From the NCBI GenBank assembly GCA_937980625.1, contig CALJPJ010000287.1:1-13620 (forward strand): a stretch of 13,620 bases of DNA, given 5' to 3'. This DNA is from an uncultured Bdellovibrionales bacterium (GTDB taxonomy: Bacteria; Bdellovibrionota; Bdellovibrionia; Bdellovibrionales; UBA1609). Below the pieces are notes generated by a model. The model was not told where the DNA came from. It made no database searches and saw only the letters and a list, made by a program, of their open reading frames with translations. Position 1 is the stretch's first letter. Every line of letters starts with the position of its first letter. The position numbers and the translations under genes were made by a program. Below are positions 1 through 6,584 of this stretch, piece by piece.

Positions 1-249
1 GTTAACACGACAACTGGTCGAAAATTAGCCTCTAGTCATGAAATTGAAATTGGTGAAGAGGGAGTAGATTTAGATAAAATTGTAGGTCAAATCGAAAAAG
101 AGCTTTTAATTAAGGCAATACATGCAGCAAATGGCGTTAAAAAGAGAGCGGCAAAGTTACTAAGTATTTCATTTCGCTCAATGAGATATAGAGTTGAAAA
201 ATATAACTTAGGTGCAGCTGACGATGATTATGAAGAGGGAGTTGGTTAG
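1..249 (+). CDS. Sigma54-dependent transcriptional activator, C-terminal end (partial)
   Basis: This is the last 82 codons of a gene whose start lies left of the window; the frame is open from base 1 to a TAG at 247-249. The tail contains a Fis-type helix-turn-helix: LLIKAIHAANGVKKRAAKLL followed by SFRSMRYRVEKYNL. That is the DNA-binding end typical of NtrC-family bacterial enhancer-binding proteins. The 'SFRS.RYR.EKY' recognition-helix wording is closest to what I know from PilR-type regulators. The receiver and AAA+ domains are not visible, so the signal it answers to is unknown. It ends in an acidic tail (DDDYEEGVG). The gene is followed by a strong terminator. It is of interest because two genes further right carry sigma54 promoters, although nothing here proves that this protein acts on them. 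Confidence 0.85.
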   Translation, partial: VNTTTGRKLASSHEIEIGEEGVDLDKIVGQIEKELLIKAIHAANGVKKRAAKLLSISFRSMRYRVEKYNLGAADDDYEEGVG

Positions 250-269
250 TTAAAAGTAATTGTACCAAG

Positions 270-300
270 TCTAGAAAATTATTTACTGGAATTGGTATTA
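270..300 (+). repeat. Dispersed intergenic repeat, copy 1 (diverged)
   Basis: This AT-rich stretch matches the copy at 6294-6327 (opposite strand) at about 24 of 29 aligned bases. The match includes the 12-mer TGGAATTGGTAT at 287-298. It lies between the activator gene and its terminator. See the other copies at 5172-5208 and 6294-6327. Confidence 0.5.
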
Positions 301-315
301 AATAGTTAAAAAGCC

Positions 316-346
316 AAAGCTCTTAGTTATGCTAAGAGCTTTTTTT
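316..346 (+). terminator. Strong intrinsic terminator, probably bidirectional
   Basis: There is a perfect 11-base-pair stem (316-326 AAAGCTCTTAG with 332-342 CTAAGAGCTTT), a five-base loop (TTATG), and a T tract to 346. It closes the activator gene on the plus strand. The minus-strand membrane-protein gene converges on it and has its own TAA at 347-345, inside the structure. Read from that side, the stem is followed by a shorter T-rich stretch (TTTGGCTTTTT), so it probably serves both transcripts. Confidence 0.93.
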
Positions 347-746
347 ATATAGTTTTAGGCTGCTTTTTAAATTGAACTTTTAATAGGTCAATTATATGGC
401 TTACAATCAAAATTAAGTAAATTGTTTCGGCAAACTTGTGAAGGCCTGGTCCAGTGATAAAACCAAGCTGTATATGGCTAAATTCAGTAGACCAAAAAGC
501 TAAGCGAATTACTAACACTGGGATTGTAGCTAAAAATAAATGAGCCATAGTTCCGTAAAGTGAGGCTGATGAGCTGAACTTATCCCACTTGCTAATTTTA
601 ATTAAAATGTAAAAACCTTGAGCTAAAAATAGAGCTCCGCCAATAAGGCCAGCAACTTTTTTATCAAAATAATAAAAATTAAATAAAACAGCTGCAATAA
701 CGGCAAAATCTATAAAAATAAATATTAGAAGATCTTTTTTATTCAT
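345..746 (-). CDS. Small four-helix integral membrane protein, function unknown
   Basis: A 133-residue protein with four hydrophobic segments: roughly residues 6-26, 32-50, 66-86 and 103-122. The N-terminus (MNKKD) and the tail (KVQFKKQPK) are both lysine-rich, which suggests both ends face the cytoplasm. The segment between helices 3 and 4 carries FWSTEFSH and GPGLHKFAE. I do not recognise a family. Its ATG shares one base with the stop of the upstream barrel-protein gene (TAATG, 748-744), so the two are almost certainly co-transcribed and translationally coupled. The stop codon lies inside the terminator stem/T-tract at 316-346. Confidence 0.8.
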   Translation of the reverse strand: MNKKDLLIFIFIDFAVIAAVLFNFYYFDKKVAGLIGGALFLAQGFYILIKISKWDKFSSSASLYGTMAHLFLATIPVLVIRLAFWSTEFSHIQLGFITGPGLHKFAETIYLILIVSHIIDLLKVQFKKQPKTI

Positions 747-1303
747 TAAAACTCATAACCTAAAATAGCTTTGCCATAGGTGCCATTAAAATCAAAATCA
801 TTTTCCTTGTCTTCACCGTGCATATATCCAAGCTCGAGACCAAGTATAAAGTCATTGAGTTTGACTCCGCCTTCGACAGCCACTGAAAGATTGGTGCTCA
901 TATCAATTTCACTATCAAATGTAGTGCCAGTAAAATTATTTTTATATTTAATTTCGCCATCGTTAATTATGCCTAAGCTACCTAAAACACCAACAAATAG
1001 TAAGGTGTCAATTAAACGATAGCCACCTAAGATAGCGATACGGTTTAAATCAACTTTTTCTGTATTAGTTGTGAACCTGTCATCAGTTGTGATTTTCTCG
1101 TATCTCAGGCCAAATACAATTGGAATTAGTGGCAAAGAGACAATAACGTCTGCCCCTAGGGCTTTAGAGTCAATAGACTCAGAATGACGGCCGTCAGGTT
1201 GCCCGAGGCCGTAGTGTCCTCGAAATTGGACAATAGCATGGGCTTGATAAGAAAAAAGAAAAGTTATAAGTAAAATTAAGGTTTTTTGATAAATAGATGT
1301 CAT
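746..1303 (-). CDS. Outer-membrane beta-barrel protein, small (OmpA/OmpW-like size)
   Basis: A 185-residue protein with a clear type I signal peptide (about residues 1-23, cleavage after YQAHA). The mature part is rich in alternating hydrophobic/polar strands such as VDLNRIAILGGYRLID, LLFVGVLGSLGII and LSVAVEGGVKLNDFILGLELGYMHG. It ends in GKAILGYEF, a C-terminal aromatic residue as required by the BAM machinery. About 160 mature residues is the size of an eight-stranded barrel. A ligand or role cannot be assigned. The start is supported by an AAGGA ribosome-binding site at 1314-1310, six bases upstream of the ATG. It is the first gene of a two-gene unit with the downstream four-helix membrane protein, which could be an inner-membrane partner (inference). 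Confidence 0.85.
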   Translation of the reverse strand: MTSIYQKTLILLITFLFSYQAHAIVQFRGHYGLGQPDGRHSESIDSKALGADVIVSLPLIPIVFGLRYEKITTDDRFTTNTEKVDLNRIAILGGYRLIDTLLFVGVLGSLGIINDGEIKYKNNFTGTTFDSEIDMSTNLSVAVEGGVKLNDFILGLELGYMHGEDKENDFDFNGTYGKAILGYEF

Positions 1304-1314
1304 AAATATCCTTA

Positions 1315-1330
1315 TGGGTTATAAATTGCT
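1315..1330 (+). promoter_or_regulatory. Possible sigma54 (-24/-12) promoter
   Basis: TGGGTTATAAATTGCT has TGG and TTGCT at the exact -24/-12 spacing (GG and GC separated by ten bases). It points toward the ybhN-like/mgtE/recO operon but lies about 190 bases before its start. About one such loose match is expected by chance in a window of this size, so it is only a candidate. A TATAAT also sits at 1335-1340 without a convincing -35. Confidence 0.3.
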
Positions 1331-1385
1331 TAGCTATAATGCACAGATTATCTTACAGAGATTAGTTTGTATAGTGAGATTTAAT

Positions 1386-1402
1386 ACAATATTTAATATT
1401 GT
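1386..1402. promoter_or_regulatory. 17-base palindrome between divergent genes, operator candidate
   Basis: ACAATATTTAATATTGT is a perfect inverted repeat (seven-base arms, three-base centre) in the 216-base gap between the divergent barrel-protein gene (start 1303) and the 1520 operon. Size and symmetry suit a dimeric repressor or activator site. In AT-rich DNA such palindromes also occur by chance. Confidence 0.4.
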
Positions 1403-1519
1403 GCTCATAGTTATGCTTAAGTAAGTTCACATTTACTGATAGATTGTATATGTCTATCCGAATTTTAAATAATTGTAAGATATTGGGTTTTAATAAATAT
1501 ACGGGGAGAAGGATTAGTT

Positions 1520-2470
1520 TTGAATAAGTGGTTAAAGTTAATAATCAAGTTAGTCTTTTCCAGTCTAATAATATTTTTACTGCTCAAGTATAACAAAATT
1601 GATTTTTCTAAGGTCAAGTCAGCTTTGCAGGATAAGCAGCTAGTGCTTGTTTTATTTAGCTTAGTAGGGGTTGCTTTAGTTCTAAATTCTTATCGTTGGA
1701 TGAAGATTTTAAATATTCAAAAAGTGCCTGCTAAGCTCGGGCCTTGTTATCGTTATAGTGTTATTGGAGTCTTTTTTAGTTTTATTGTCCCTAGTAGTGT
1801 GGGGGGAGATCTCGTTAAGGCAATTTTAGCTGCAGCAAAGTGGAGTGAGTCAAAGGCTAAACTTTTATTTTCAACTTTAATTGATAGAGTTATTGGCTTA
1901 TTTGTAATGATGAATGTCTGTTTATTTGCTTATTTGTTTAATTTTAAATTTTTAAATGAAGTAGATGAAATTAGAGAGTCTGTTCTTATTGTTGCCGCAT
2001 GTGGATTAGGCCTAGTCGTGTTACTGTATTTAGTAAACTATTTATTAAAAAACAAAGTGGCACAAAAAATCTCTAACAGATTAGATCCAATGACGAGTTT
2101 TTTTAAAGGCCTGACAAATCATAAGTTTGATTTATTTACTTGTCTATTAATGAGTTTAGGCTCAACATTTTGTCATATTATATTTTATTACTCCGTATTT
2201 GTTTTTTTTGATATTCCTATACCTATGTCAGTCTTAATGTTTTGTGTTCCTATAGGTACATTGTTGACAGCCTTGCCAATTGCACCTGCGGGAGTTGGTG
2301 TTGGACAAGCTGTATTTTATTATATGTTTAATATATTTGATCAAAGTTTGGGGGAGATTGCATTTTTAGCAGTTACGCTATTACAAATTATATATTTTTC
2401 TTGGGCAATAATTGGAGCATTACTATTCTCTGTGACTCCAGCTAAAATAAAAAATGAAGGCGAGGTTTAG
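1520..2470 (+). CDS. LPG-synthase-type / YbhN-like integral membrane protein (UPF0104)
   Basis: A 316-residue polytopic inner-membrane protein of the family that contains the flippase part of lysylphosphatidylglycerol synthases and the stand-alone YbhN/AglD-type proteins. About eight hydrophobic segments are visible. Family hallmarks are the early LNSYRWMKIL block (about 56-65), VIGVFFSFIVPSSVGGDLVKA (about 82-102) with the conserved S-x-GGD, the LIDRVIGL motif (about 121-128), and the late PIAPAGVGVGQA stretch (about 251-262). No C-terminal aminoacyl-transferase domain is present. It may therefore move a lipid or lipid-linked substrate rather than aminoacylate one (inference). The start is TTG at 1520, chosen because GGGGAGAAGGA (1503-1513) sits seven bases upstream. 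It opens a tight operon with mgtE, three bases away, and recO. Confidence 0.87.
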   Translation: MNKWLKLIIKLVFSSLIIFLLLKYNKIDFSKVKSALQDKQLVLVLFSLVGVALVLNSYRWMKILNIQKVPAKLGPCYRYSVIGVFFSFIVPSSVGGDLVKAILAAAKWSESKAKLLFSTLIDRVIGLFVMMNVCLFAYLFNFKFLNEVDEIRESVLIVAACGLGLVVLLYLVNYLLKNKVAQKISNRLDPMTSFFKGLTNHKFDLFTCLLMSLGSTFCHIIFYYSVFVFFDIPIPMSVLMFCVPIGTLLTALPIAPAGVGVGQAVFYYMFNIFDQSLGEIAFLAVTLLQIIYFSWAIIGALLFSVTPAKIKNEGEV

Positions 2471-2473
2471 TCA

Positions 2474-3829
2474 GTGATTGAAGATAAAGCACAAATGTTA
2501 GCTATTACGGTGAAAAAATTATTTCGTAGGGGTGCTGACCAAAATATTAGAAGAATATTAAACAAAACTCATAAAGTTGATATAGCGGCTTTACTAGATA
2601 CTTTTGCCGTTGAAGATAGAATACATATTTTTAACCTTTTACCTGATATTGAAAAAAAAGCGAGTGTTTTGAGTTATCTTGTCGATGAGTCACAAGTAGA
2701 GGTGATTCAGCGTTTATCCAAAAACGAAGTGCTACAAATGGTTAGTTTAATGGAGTCAGATGATGCGGCTGATTTATTAGGAAATTTAAGTGAGGAAGAG
2801 TCTAGGGAAATTTTAGATTCAATGAAAAAAAAGGACTCAGAAGACGTGGCTGACCTAATGGGTTACCCAGAGGACTCAGCGGGTGGTCTAATGAACTCTG
2901 ATTACCTAAGTTTTGAAGAAAAAACACGTGTTTCTGAAGTAATACAATTTATTCAAGATAATGAAGAGACGCAAGTTTCGTTTTACGTTTATGTAGAAAA
3001 TGAGCATAAGCACCTTATTGGAGTGGTCAGTTTAAAACAATTGCTACTGTCAAAAAAATCTGAAAGTTTAAAATCTATAATGGCTTCTGATGTTGTATCA
3101 GTGACGGTTGACCGTCATAAAAATGAAGTTGCAAAAGTGGTTGAAAGGTATGATTTCTTGTCGCTACCTGTAGTTGACTCCAATAATACTTTGGTTGGAG
3201 TTGTTACTGTTGATGATGTGTTAGATGTTATTAGAGAAGAGGCTGAAGATAATTTACTACAAATGGCTCGAGCTGGTATAGGTGGAGAAAGTACTTTATT
3301 TGAACACTTTAGGGCTAGGTTTGTTTGGTTACTTTTATCACTGATCGGTGGGGTGCTCTGCTTTACTGTTATTTACTTTATTGGAAAGTTTAGAGCTGGT
3401 ACAGAGGCTTTGAGCTCCATATGGGTTGTAGCTGCTTTTATGCCGGTACTGTTATCAATTGGCACCACGGCTGGCAATCAATCTGTGGCAGTAACTATTG
3501 GTGGAATAAAAAGTGGTGCTTTTAAAAACAATCAATTGTTTTCTTATTTGCGACAAGAGCTTTTATTGAGTTTAATGTTTTCGTTATTGTTTTCCCTTGT
3601 TGTATTTTTATTAGGCTTTTTAATATTCTCTAACCTCAGTTTAGCGTTAACTTTGTCTTTAGTACTTTTTTTACAAATTTTATCTTCAGTTTTATTAGGA
3701 GCACTCACTCCTTTGTTTATGGATAAGTTTGGACAAGACCCTACAATTGCCTCTGTCCCTCTATTTACAGTTTCTATTGAGCTATTATCTGTGATTTTTC
3801 TATTTGGCTTTGCATCTAGGTTTTTGTAA
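2474..3829 (+). CDS. mgtE: Magnesium channel/transporter MgtE
   Basis: A 451-residue protein with the complete MgtE layout. It has an N-terminal superhelical domain (about 1-135, with LMESDDAADLLGNLSEEE), a CBS pair (about 137-260, including LIGVVSLKQLL and LVGVVTVDDVLDVI), a connecting helix, and a five-helix membrane domain (about 285-451). Pore signatures are MPVLLSIGTTAGNQS near 323-337 and MDKFGQDPTIAS near 412-423. The family uses the acidic N/CBS domains as an intracellular Mg2+ sensor that closes the pore. In the last helix the residue I would expect as Asp in the T-x-x-D region reads as Glu (VSIEL), a mild departure. The start is GTG at 2474 with AAGGCGAGG just upstream, three bases after the previous stop. 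recO begins on the very next base after its stop. Confidence 0.96.
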   Translation: MIEDKAQMLAITVKKLFRRGADQNIRRILNKTHKVDIAALLDTFAVEDRIHIFNLLPDIEKKASVLSYLVDESQVEVIQRLSKNEVLQMVSLMESDDAADLLGNLSEEESREILDSMKKKDSEDVADLMGYPEDSAGGLMNSDYLSFEEKTRVSEVIQFIQDNEETQVSFYVYVENEHKHLIGVVSLKQLLLSKKSESLKSIMASDVVSVTVDRHKNEVAKVVERYDFLSLPVVDSNNTLVGVVTVDDVLDVIREEAEDNLLQMARAGIGGESTLFEHFRARFVWLLLSLIGGVLCFTVIYFIGKFRAGTEALSSIWVVAAFMPVLLSIGTTAGNQSVAVTIGGIKSGAFKNNQLFSYLRQELLLSLMFSLLFSLVVFLLGFLIFSNLSLALTLSLVLFLQILSSVLLGALTPLFMDKFGQDPTIASVPLFTVSIELLSVIFLFGFASRFL

Positions 3830-4420
3830 GTGCAAGATAAAGTTTTTGTGATTCGTAAAACTAAATACTTAGAAAGAGATTTGATTGTTCAAACTTTTTC
3901 AGCTCAATTTGGCAAAAAATCGTTCTTAGTAAGAGGAGGGCAGAAAAGTAAAAAAAGGTTTGGCGGTGGAGTCTTGGAAACCGGCAATTTGATATTATCT
4001 GAATTCAAAGAAAGTAAAATATCTAGTAAAATGGGCTCTTTATTGGAAGCTGAAGTGATCAATGGGTATGAAAAAATTAGACTAGATTATGACAAAATTA
4101 ATTTAGTATTCTATTTATTTAAACTCATTGAGCGCATAGATTGGATGGAAACAGAGTATGAGAGATTATATTCATTGTTAAATAATTGTTTAATAAGCTT
4201 AGAAAATACAGATTGCTTAAGATCATTAAAATTTATTTTTCATGTTAAAATTCTTTATTTACAAGGCTTGCTGCCAATTAATAATATAACACAAAAATGG
4301 TTGAGGCTTGAAGTTAAAGAGGCTAAGTCCATAGATATAAAAGGAAGCGATTTTACTCAGTATGAAAAAATTTTCTCACACTTGATCAAAGAGTTACTTC
4401 CACAAAACTTAGAGGCTTAA
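3830..4420 (+). CDS. recO: DNA repair protein RecO, short form without zinc finger
   Basis: RecO loads RecA by binding RecR and single-stranded DNA and annealing strands (RecFOR pathway). The N-terminal OB-fold signature is clear: KVFVIRKTKYLERDLIVQTF, then FLVRGGQKSKKRFGGGVLETGNLI (about 32-55). The middle is the helical RecO C domain, with an ILYLQGLLP block at about 144-152. The protein has 196 residues, whereas most RecO proteins are about 240. The CxxC-type zinc-binding segment that normally follows the 'GLLP' block is absent. The start is GTG at 3830, immediately after mgtE's TAA (zero gap); TAGG at 3816-3820 is a modest ribosome-binding site. Its last 12 bases overlap the end of the convergent mnmD gene, so no terminator separates the two. 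Confidence 0.92.
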   Translation: MQDKVFVIRKTKYLERDLIVQTFSAQFGKKSFLVRGGQKSKKRFGGGVLETGNLILSEFKESKISSKMGSLLEAEVINGYEKIRLDYDKINLVFYLFKLIERIDWMETEYERLYSLLNNCLISLENTDCLRSLKFIFHVKILYLQGLLPINNITQKWLRLEVKEAKSIDIKGSDFTQYEKIFSHLIKELLPQNLEA

Positions 4421-5167
4421 CCCCTTTGTTGCAAGTGTCGATTCTCTTTTTCCAGCAAAGCCAGTTTTTTTATGAATACAAAAGCCGTTTTCTCTTAAAA
4501 CTTTATTTAAAATACTTTTACAGGCATAAGTACTAAAGCATGATTTAGTTTTTGACATATTTTCAATGATATAACTTAAAAAGTCAGTTTGCCATAGCTC
4601 AGGACTTGTTTTTCCACAATAGGCATCAAATAGAACGATGTTAAATTGTCTATGAAAATGTGTAGTAAACCCAATAGATTTTTTTAGAAAGAGTTGGTTG
4701 TTTTTTAATAAAGATAATGTACTATTTTTAATTGTATTTTTATCAATATTAAAGTGGCCAGCAAAAAGTAATAAAATTTGATTATAAATGGGGCTCATTA
4801 CACTTGCTGAGTCATTGAGCCAAAGTTTAAATTGCTGTATTAAAAACTCATCTTTTTCGTAACTTTCTAAATAAAAATTAGAAAGTTTATTGCTTTTTAA
4901 AGCATGGCAAATAGAAAGTATTTCATTATAACCTAAGCCTAAGCCAACAGATAAAATGTTCACATTTTTAAGTTGAGTGCTAAAATCTAAAGCTTGTCCA
5001 TATATATAAATGGTTTCGTTAAATGCGCCTCTGTGACTGTGCATGGACTCTTCTGCTGTGCTTGATTTAAACCTCAATGTGGGTGATTGGTCAGCAGTGG
5101 TAATGACTTCATAATTCACTTTTGGTTTCATTTGGTTGTTATAATATATACTTCCTGTATTATTCAA
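4409..5167 (-). CDS. mnmD: tRNA 5-methylaminomethyl-2-thiouridine methyltransferase, MnmD-type
   Basis: A stand-alone SAM-dependent methyltransferase corresponding to the N-terminal (MnmC2/DUF752) half of MnmC. It methylates the aminomethyl group of wobble U34 in certain tRNAs. Evidence, in order: ITTADQSPTLRF (about 22-33), ESMHSHRGAFNET (about 40-52), the SAM loop NILSVGLGLGYNE (about 70-82), the catalytic-face FDAYCGKTSPELW (about 180-192), and the C-terminal GFAGKREST (about 236-244). No FAD oxidase domain is fused, as in MnmD proteins. The longest frame starts at TTG 5167 with no good ribosome-binding site. An ATG 12 codons in (5131) gives a beginning nearer the family norm, so the start is uncertain. 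It converges on and overlaps recO by 12 bases. Confidence 0.9.
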   Translation of the reverse strand: MNNTGSIYYNNQMKPKVNYEVITTADQSPTLRFKSSTAEESMHSHRGAFNETIYIYGQALDFSTQLKNVNILSVGLGLGYNEILSICHALKSNKLSNFYLESYEKDEFLIQQFKLWLNDSASVMSPIYNQILLLFAGHFNIDKNTIKNSTLSLLKNNQLFLKKSIGFTTHFHRQFNIVLFDAYCGKTSPELWQTDFLSYIIENMSKTKSCFSTYACKSILNKVLRENGFCIHKKTGFAGKRESTLATKGLSL

Positions 5168-5171
5168 ATAC

Positions 5172-5208
5172 TTTAGATAGGCTTATATAATAAAATTGGT
5201 ATAAACTC
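5172..5208 (+). repeat. Dispersed intergenic repeat, copy 2
   Basis: It begins TTTAGATAGG, continues through CTTATATAAT, and contains AATTGGTATAA (5194-5204) followed by ACTC. With two small gaps it aligns to the minus-strand copy at 6294-6327 at roughly 30 of 36 positions. Together the two form an inverted pair around the radical SAM gene. Confidence 0.6.
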
Positions 5209-5308
5209 TCTTTTTTTAATGAGGCTCAATGTAGTGAACTAAATAGCTGATATTAAAGTGAAATTTATTTTTATAAAAGCACATTCATTATATGCAAAAA
5301 GGTGACGT

Positions 5309-5338
5309 TTGTTTAGAGTTATGTTAACTCTCTAAACT
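5309..5338 (+). promoter_or_regulatory. Start-codon hairpin and tiny leader ORF before the radical SAM gene
   Basis: AGAGTTA (5315-5321) and TAACTCT (5325-5331) form a seven-base-pair stem with a TGT loop. GTTT (5311-5314) and AAAC (5334-5337) extend it beyond a two-base bulge. The hairpin ends one base before the ATG at 5339 and occupies the place of a ribosome-binding site. A purine-rich AAAGGTGA (5298-5305) precedes a possible leader ORF starting at TTG 5309, or at ATG 5321 (MLTL). It stops at TAA 5333-5335, three bases before the main ATG and in the same frame. This suggests translation coupled to leader reading or to hairpin opening (inference). Confidence 0.45.
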
Positions 5339-6280
5339 ATGAATACAAATAAAAACTGGAATGGCAGACCTTATTTTCCGATTAGTCAATTTTACAAAGA
5401 TAAATTTGGTGAGAAAGTTTATAAAGTCCCCATAAGTGTTGCTGAGACGTGCCCAAACCGTGAAGGTTTAAAAGGTATGAAAGTTTGTAATTTTTGTGAT
5501 GTATGGGGGTCAGCCGCATTTCCTGAGTTTCGTGATCTTGAAGTTAAAAATCAAATAGAGGTAACTAAAAATAGAATGGCAAGGCGATTTAAAGCTAAAA
5601 AGTTTTTGGTCTATTTTCAAGCTTATACAAATACATTTTCAAAAACATCGCGTTTAAAAAAGCAGTTTGATATTGCCGCTCAGTTCGAGGATGTATTGGG
5701 CTTTGTTGTCGGCACAAGGCCAGATTGTATTTCTCGGGCTGTTTTTGATTTGTGGAATGATTATATTCAAAAAAAACTATTTGTATCTGTTGAGTTAGGA
5801 GTTCAAAGCTTTAATGAAAAACAATTATTATGGATGGATAGAGGTCATACGGCTGAGTTATCTATAAAAGCTATACATAAAATTCGTGACAACTGTCCAG
5901 AAATAGACTTAGGTATTCATCTCATGTTTGGTCTGCCTGGAGAGACAGATGAAGATATTATACTAGCGGCTAAGAAGTGCTCAGCTTTGCCAATTAATAA
6001 TGTAAAAATACATAATTTACATGTTTTAAAAAATACAACTCTAGAAAAAGACTATCTTGCTGGTAGTTTTACTCCAATTACTAGAGAAGAGTATACTCGC
6101 CAAACAGGATTATTTTTACAATATTTAAGGCCAGATATTGCTGTTCATAGGTTGGCCGCCGTAGCAAGTCGTCATGAAGAGTTGGTGGCGCCAGAATGGG
6201 CTAAAAGTAAGCTTGATAATTATCAATTTATTATTGATTACTTAAAAAATAATAAACTCTATCAAAGCCAAATGATATAA
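5339..6280 (+). CDS. Radical SAM protein, YhcC / TIGR01212 family
   Basis: A 313-residue radical SAM protein matching the E. coli YhcC type. The cluster cysteines are C38, C50 and C53, in ETCPNREGLKGMKVCNFC; this spaced CPNR...C-x2-C pattern is typical of the family. Further matches are LVYFQAYTNTF (about 89-99), VVGTRPDCIS (about 122-131), VELGVQSFNEKQL with RGHTAE (about 150-172), HLMFGLPGETDEDI (about 196-209) and IHNLHVLKNTTLEKDY (about 226-241). The reaction of YhcC proteins is, to my knowledge, not firmly settled. It is a single gene with no close co-directional neighbours. The ATG at 5339 lacks its own ribosome-binding site and abuts a hairpin. An inverted pair of the dispersed repeat flanks it. 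Confidence 0.93.
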   Translation: MNTNKNWNGRPYFPISQFYKDKFGEKVYKVPISVAETCPNREGLKGMKVCNFCDVWGSAAFPEFRDLEVKNQIEVTKNRMARRFKAKKFLVYFQAYTNTFSKTSRLKKQFDIAAQFEDVLGFVVGTRPDCISRAVFDLWNDYIQKKLFVSVELGVQSFNEKQLLWMDRGHTAELSIKAIHKIRDNCPEIDLGIHLMFGLPGETDEDIILAAKKCSALPINNVKIHNLHVLKNTTLEKDYLAGSFTPITREEYTRQTGLFLQYLRPDIAVHRLAAVASRHEELVAPEWAKSKLDNYQFIIDYLKNNKLYQSQMI

Positions 6281-6293
6281 GCTGAAGTACTAT

Positions 6294-6327
6294 GAGTTAT
6301 ACCAATTCCATTAAATAAGTCTCTAAA
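6294..6327 (-). repeat. Dispersed intergenic repeat, copy 3 (inverted relative to copies 1 and 2)
   Basis: Read on the minus strand it starts TTTAGAGACTTATTTAATGG and continues into AATTGGTATAACTC. It shares AATTGGTATAA with copy 2 and TGGAATTGGTAT with copy 1. It begins 14 bases after the stop of the radical SAM gene. Confidence 0.6.
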
Positions 6328-6570
6328 TTCTAAGCTTGTTTAAACTATAATGTGCTCAAACAGCTCTGCTGAAGGCGAAAATAATAGCTAATTGTTTGCA
6401 ACTATAAGAGAATACTAACTTTTTATTTTGTAAAGAGGTATTAACAGGCAATTTTAGCTAACGCTATGTATATACAATAAGTTGAAAGATACACTCAAAA
6501 TGTAGCCGAAAGCTAATGGTGGCAAGGAAAAGCCGCCAATGTCTATAATAAAAGTTATAGGTTAAGCTGT

Positions 6571-6579
6571 TAAGGAGGA
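6571..6579 (+). promoter_or_regulatory. Consensus Shine-Dalgarno deciding a GTG start
   Basis: TAAGGAGGA is a full match to the anti-SD of 16S rRNA. It lies five bases before GTG 6585, which fixes that codon as the start of the PhoD-like gene and implies strong translation. Confidence 0.9.
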
Positions 6580-6584
6580 ACATA

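Larger units (their letters stand above)
6281..6584. other. 304-base intergenic region before the PhoD-like gene
   Basis: No gene is supported here. It contains the repeat copy at 6294-6327. There is a TATAAT at 6346-6351 without a recognisable -35. A hairpin TGGTGGC (6517-6523)/GCCGCCA (6532-6538) has the loop AAGGAAAA, and a small CTATAA/TTATAG dyad lies at 6543-6560. A consensus ribosome-binding site follows at 6571-6579. The two hairpins in the leader could be regulatory, but I could not match them to a known riboswitch class. The first has no T tract and so is not an intrinsic terminator. I found no well-spaced sigma54 promoter here. Confidence 0.5.

Noticed and set aside
780..1022. Plus-strand frame opposite the barrel-protein gene
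   Set aside because: It is serine/proline-rich nonsense composition opposite a gene with a signal peptide and barrel features.
6385..6400. TAGCTAATTGTTTGCA as a sigma54 promoter for the PhoD-like gene
   Set aside because: The essential GG at -24 is AG, and the site is 185 bases from the start codon. No other GG-N10-GC with suitable context was found in the gap.
6521..6534. TGGCAAGGAAAAGCC as a sigma54 core
   Set aside because: The GG-GC spacing is one base too short, which is not tolerated by sigma54. The bases belong to a hairpin.
6517..6538. Hairpin considered as part of a cyclic-di-GMP (GEMM) or other known riboswitch
   Set aside because: The surrounding sequence lacks the conserved GEMM core and the boxes of the TPP, cobalamin or SAM classes that I can recall. 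Only a simple stem is supported.
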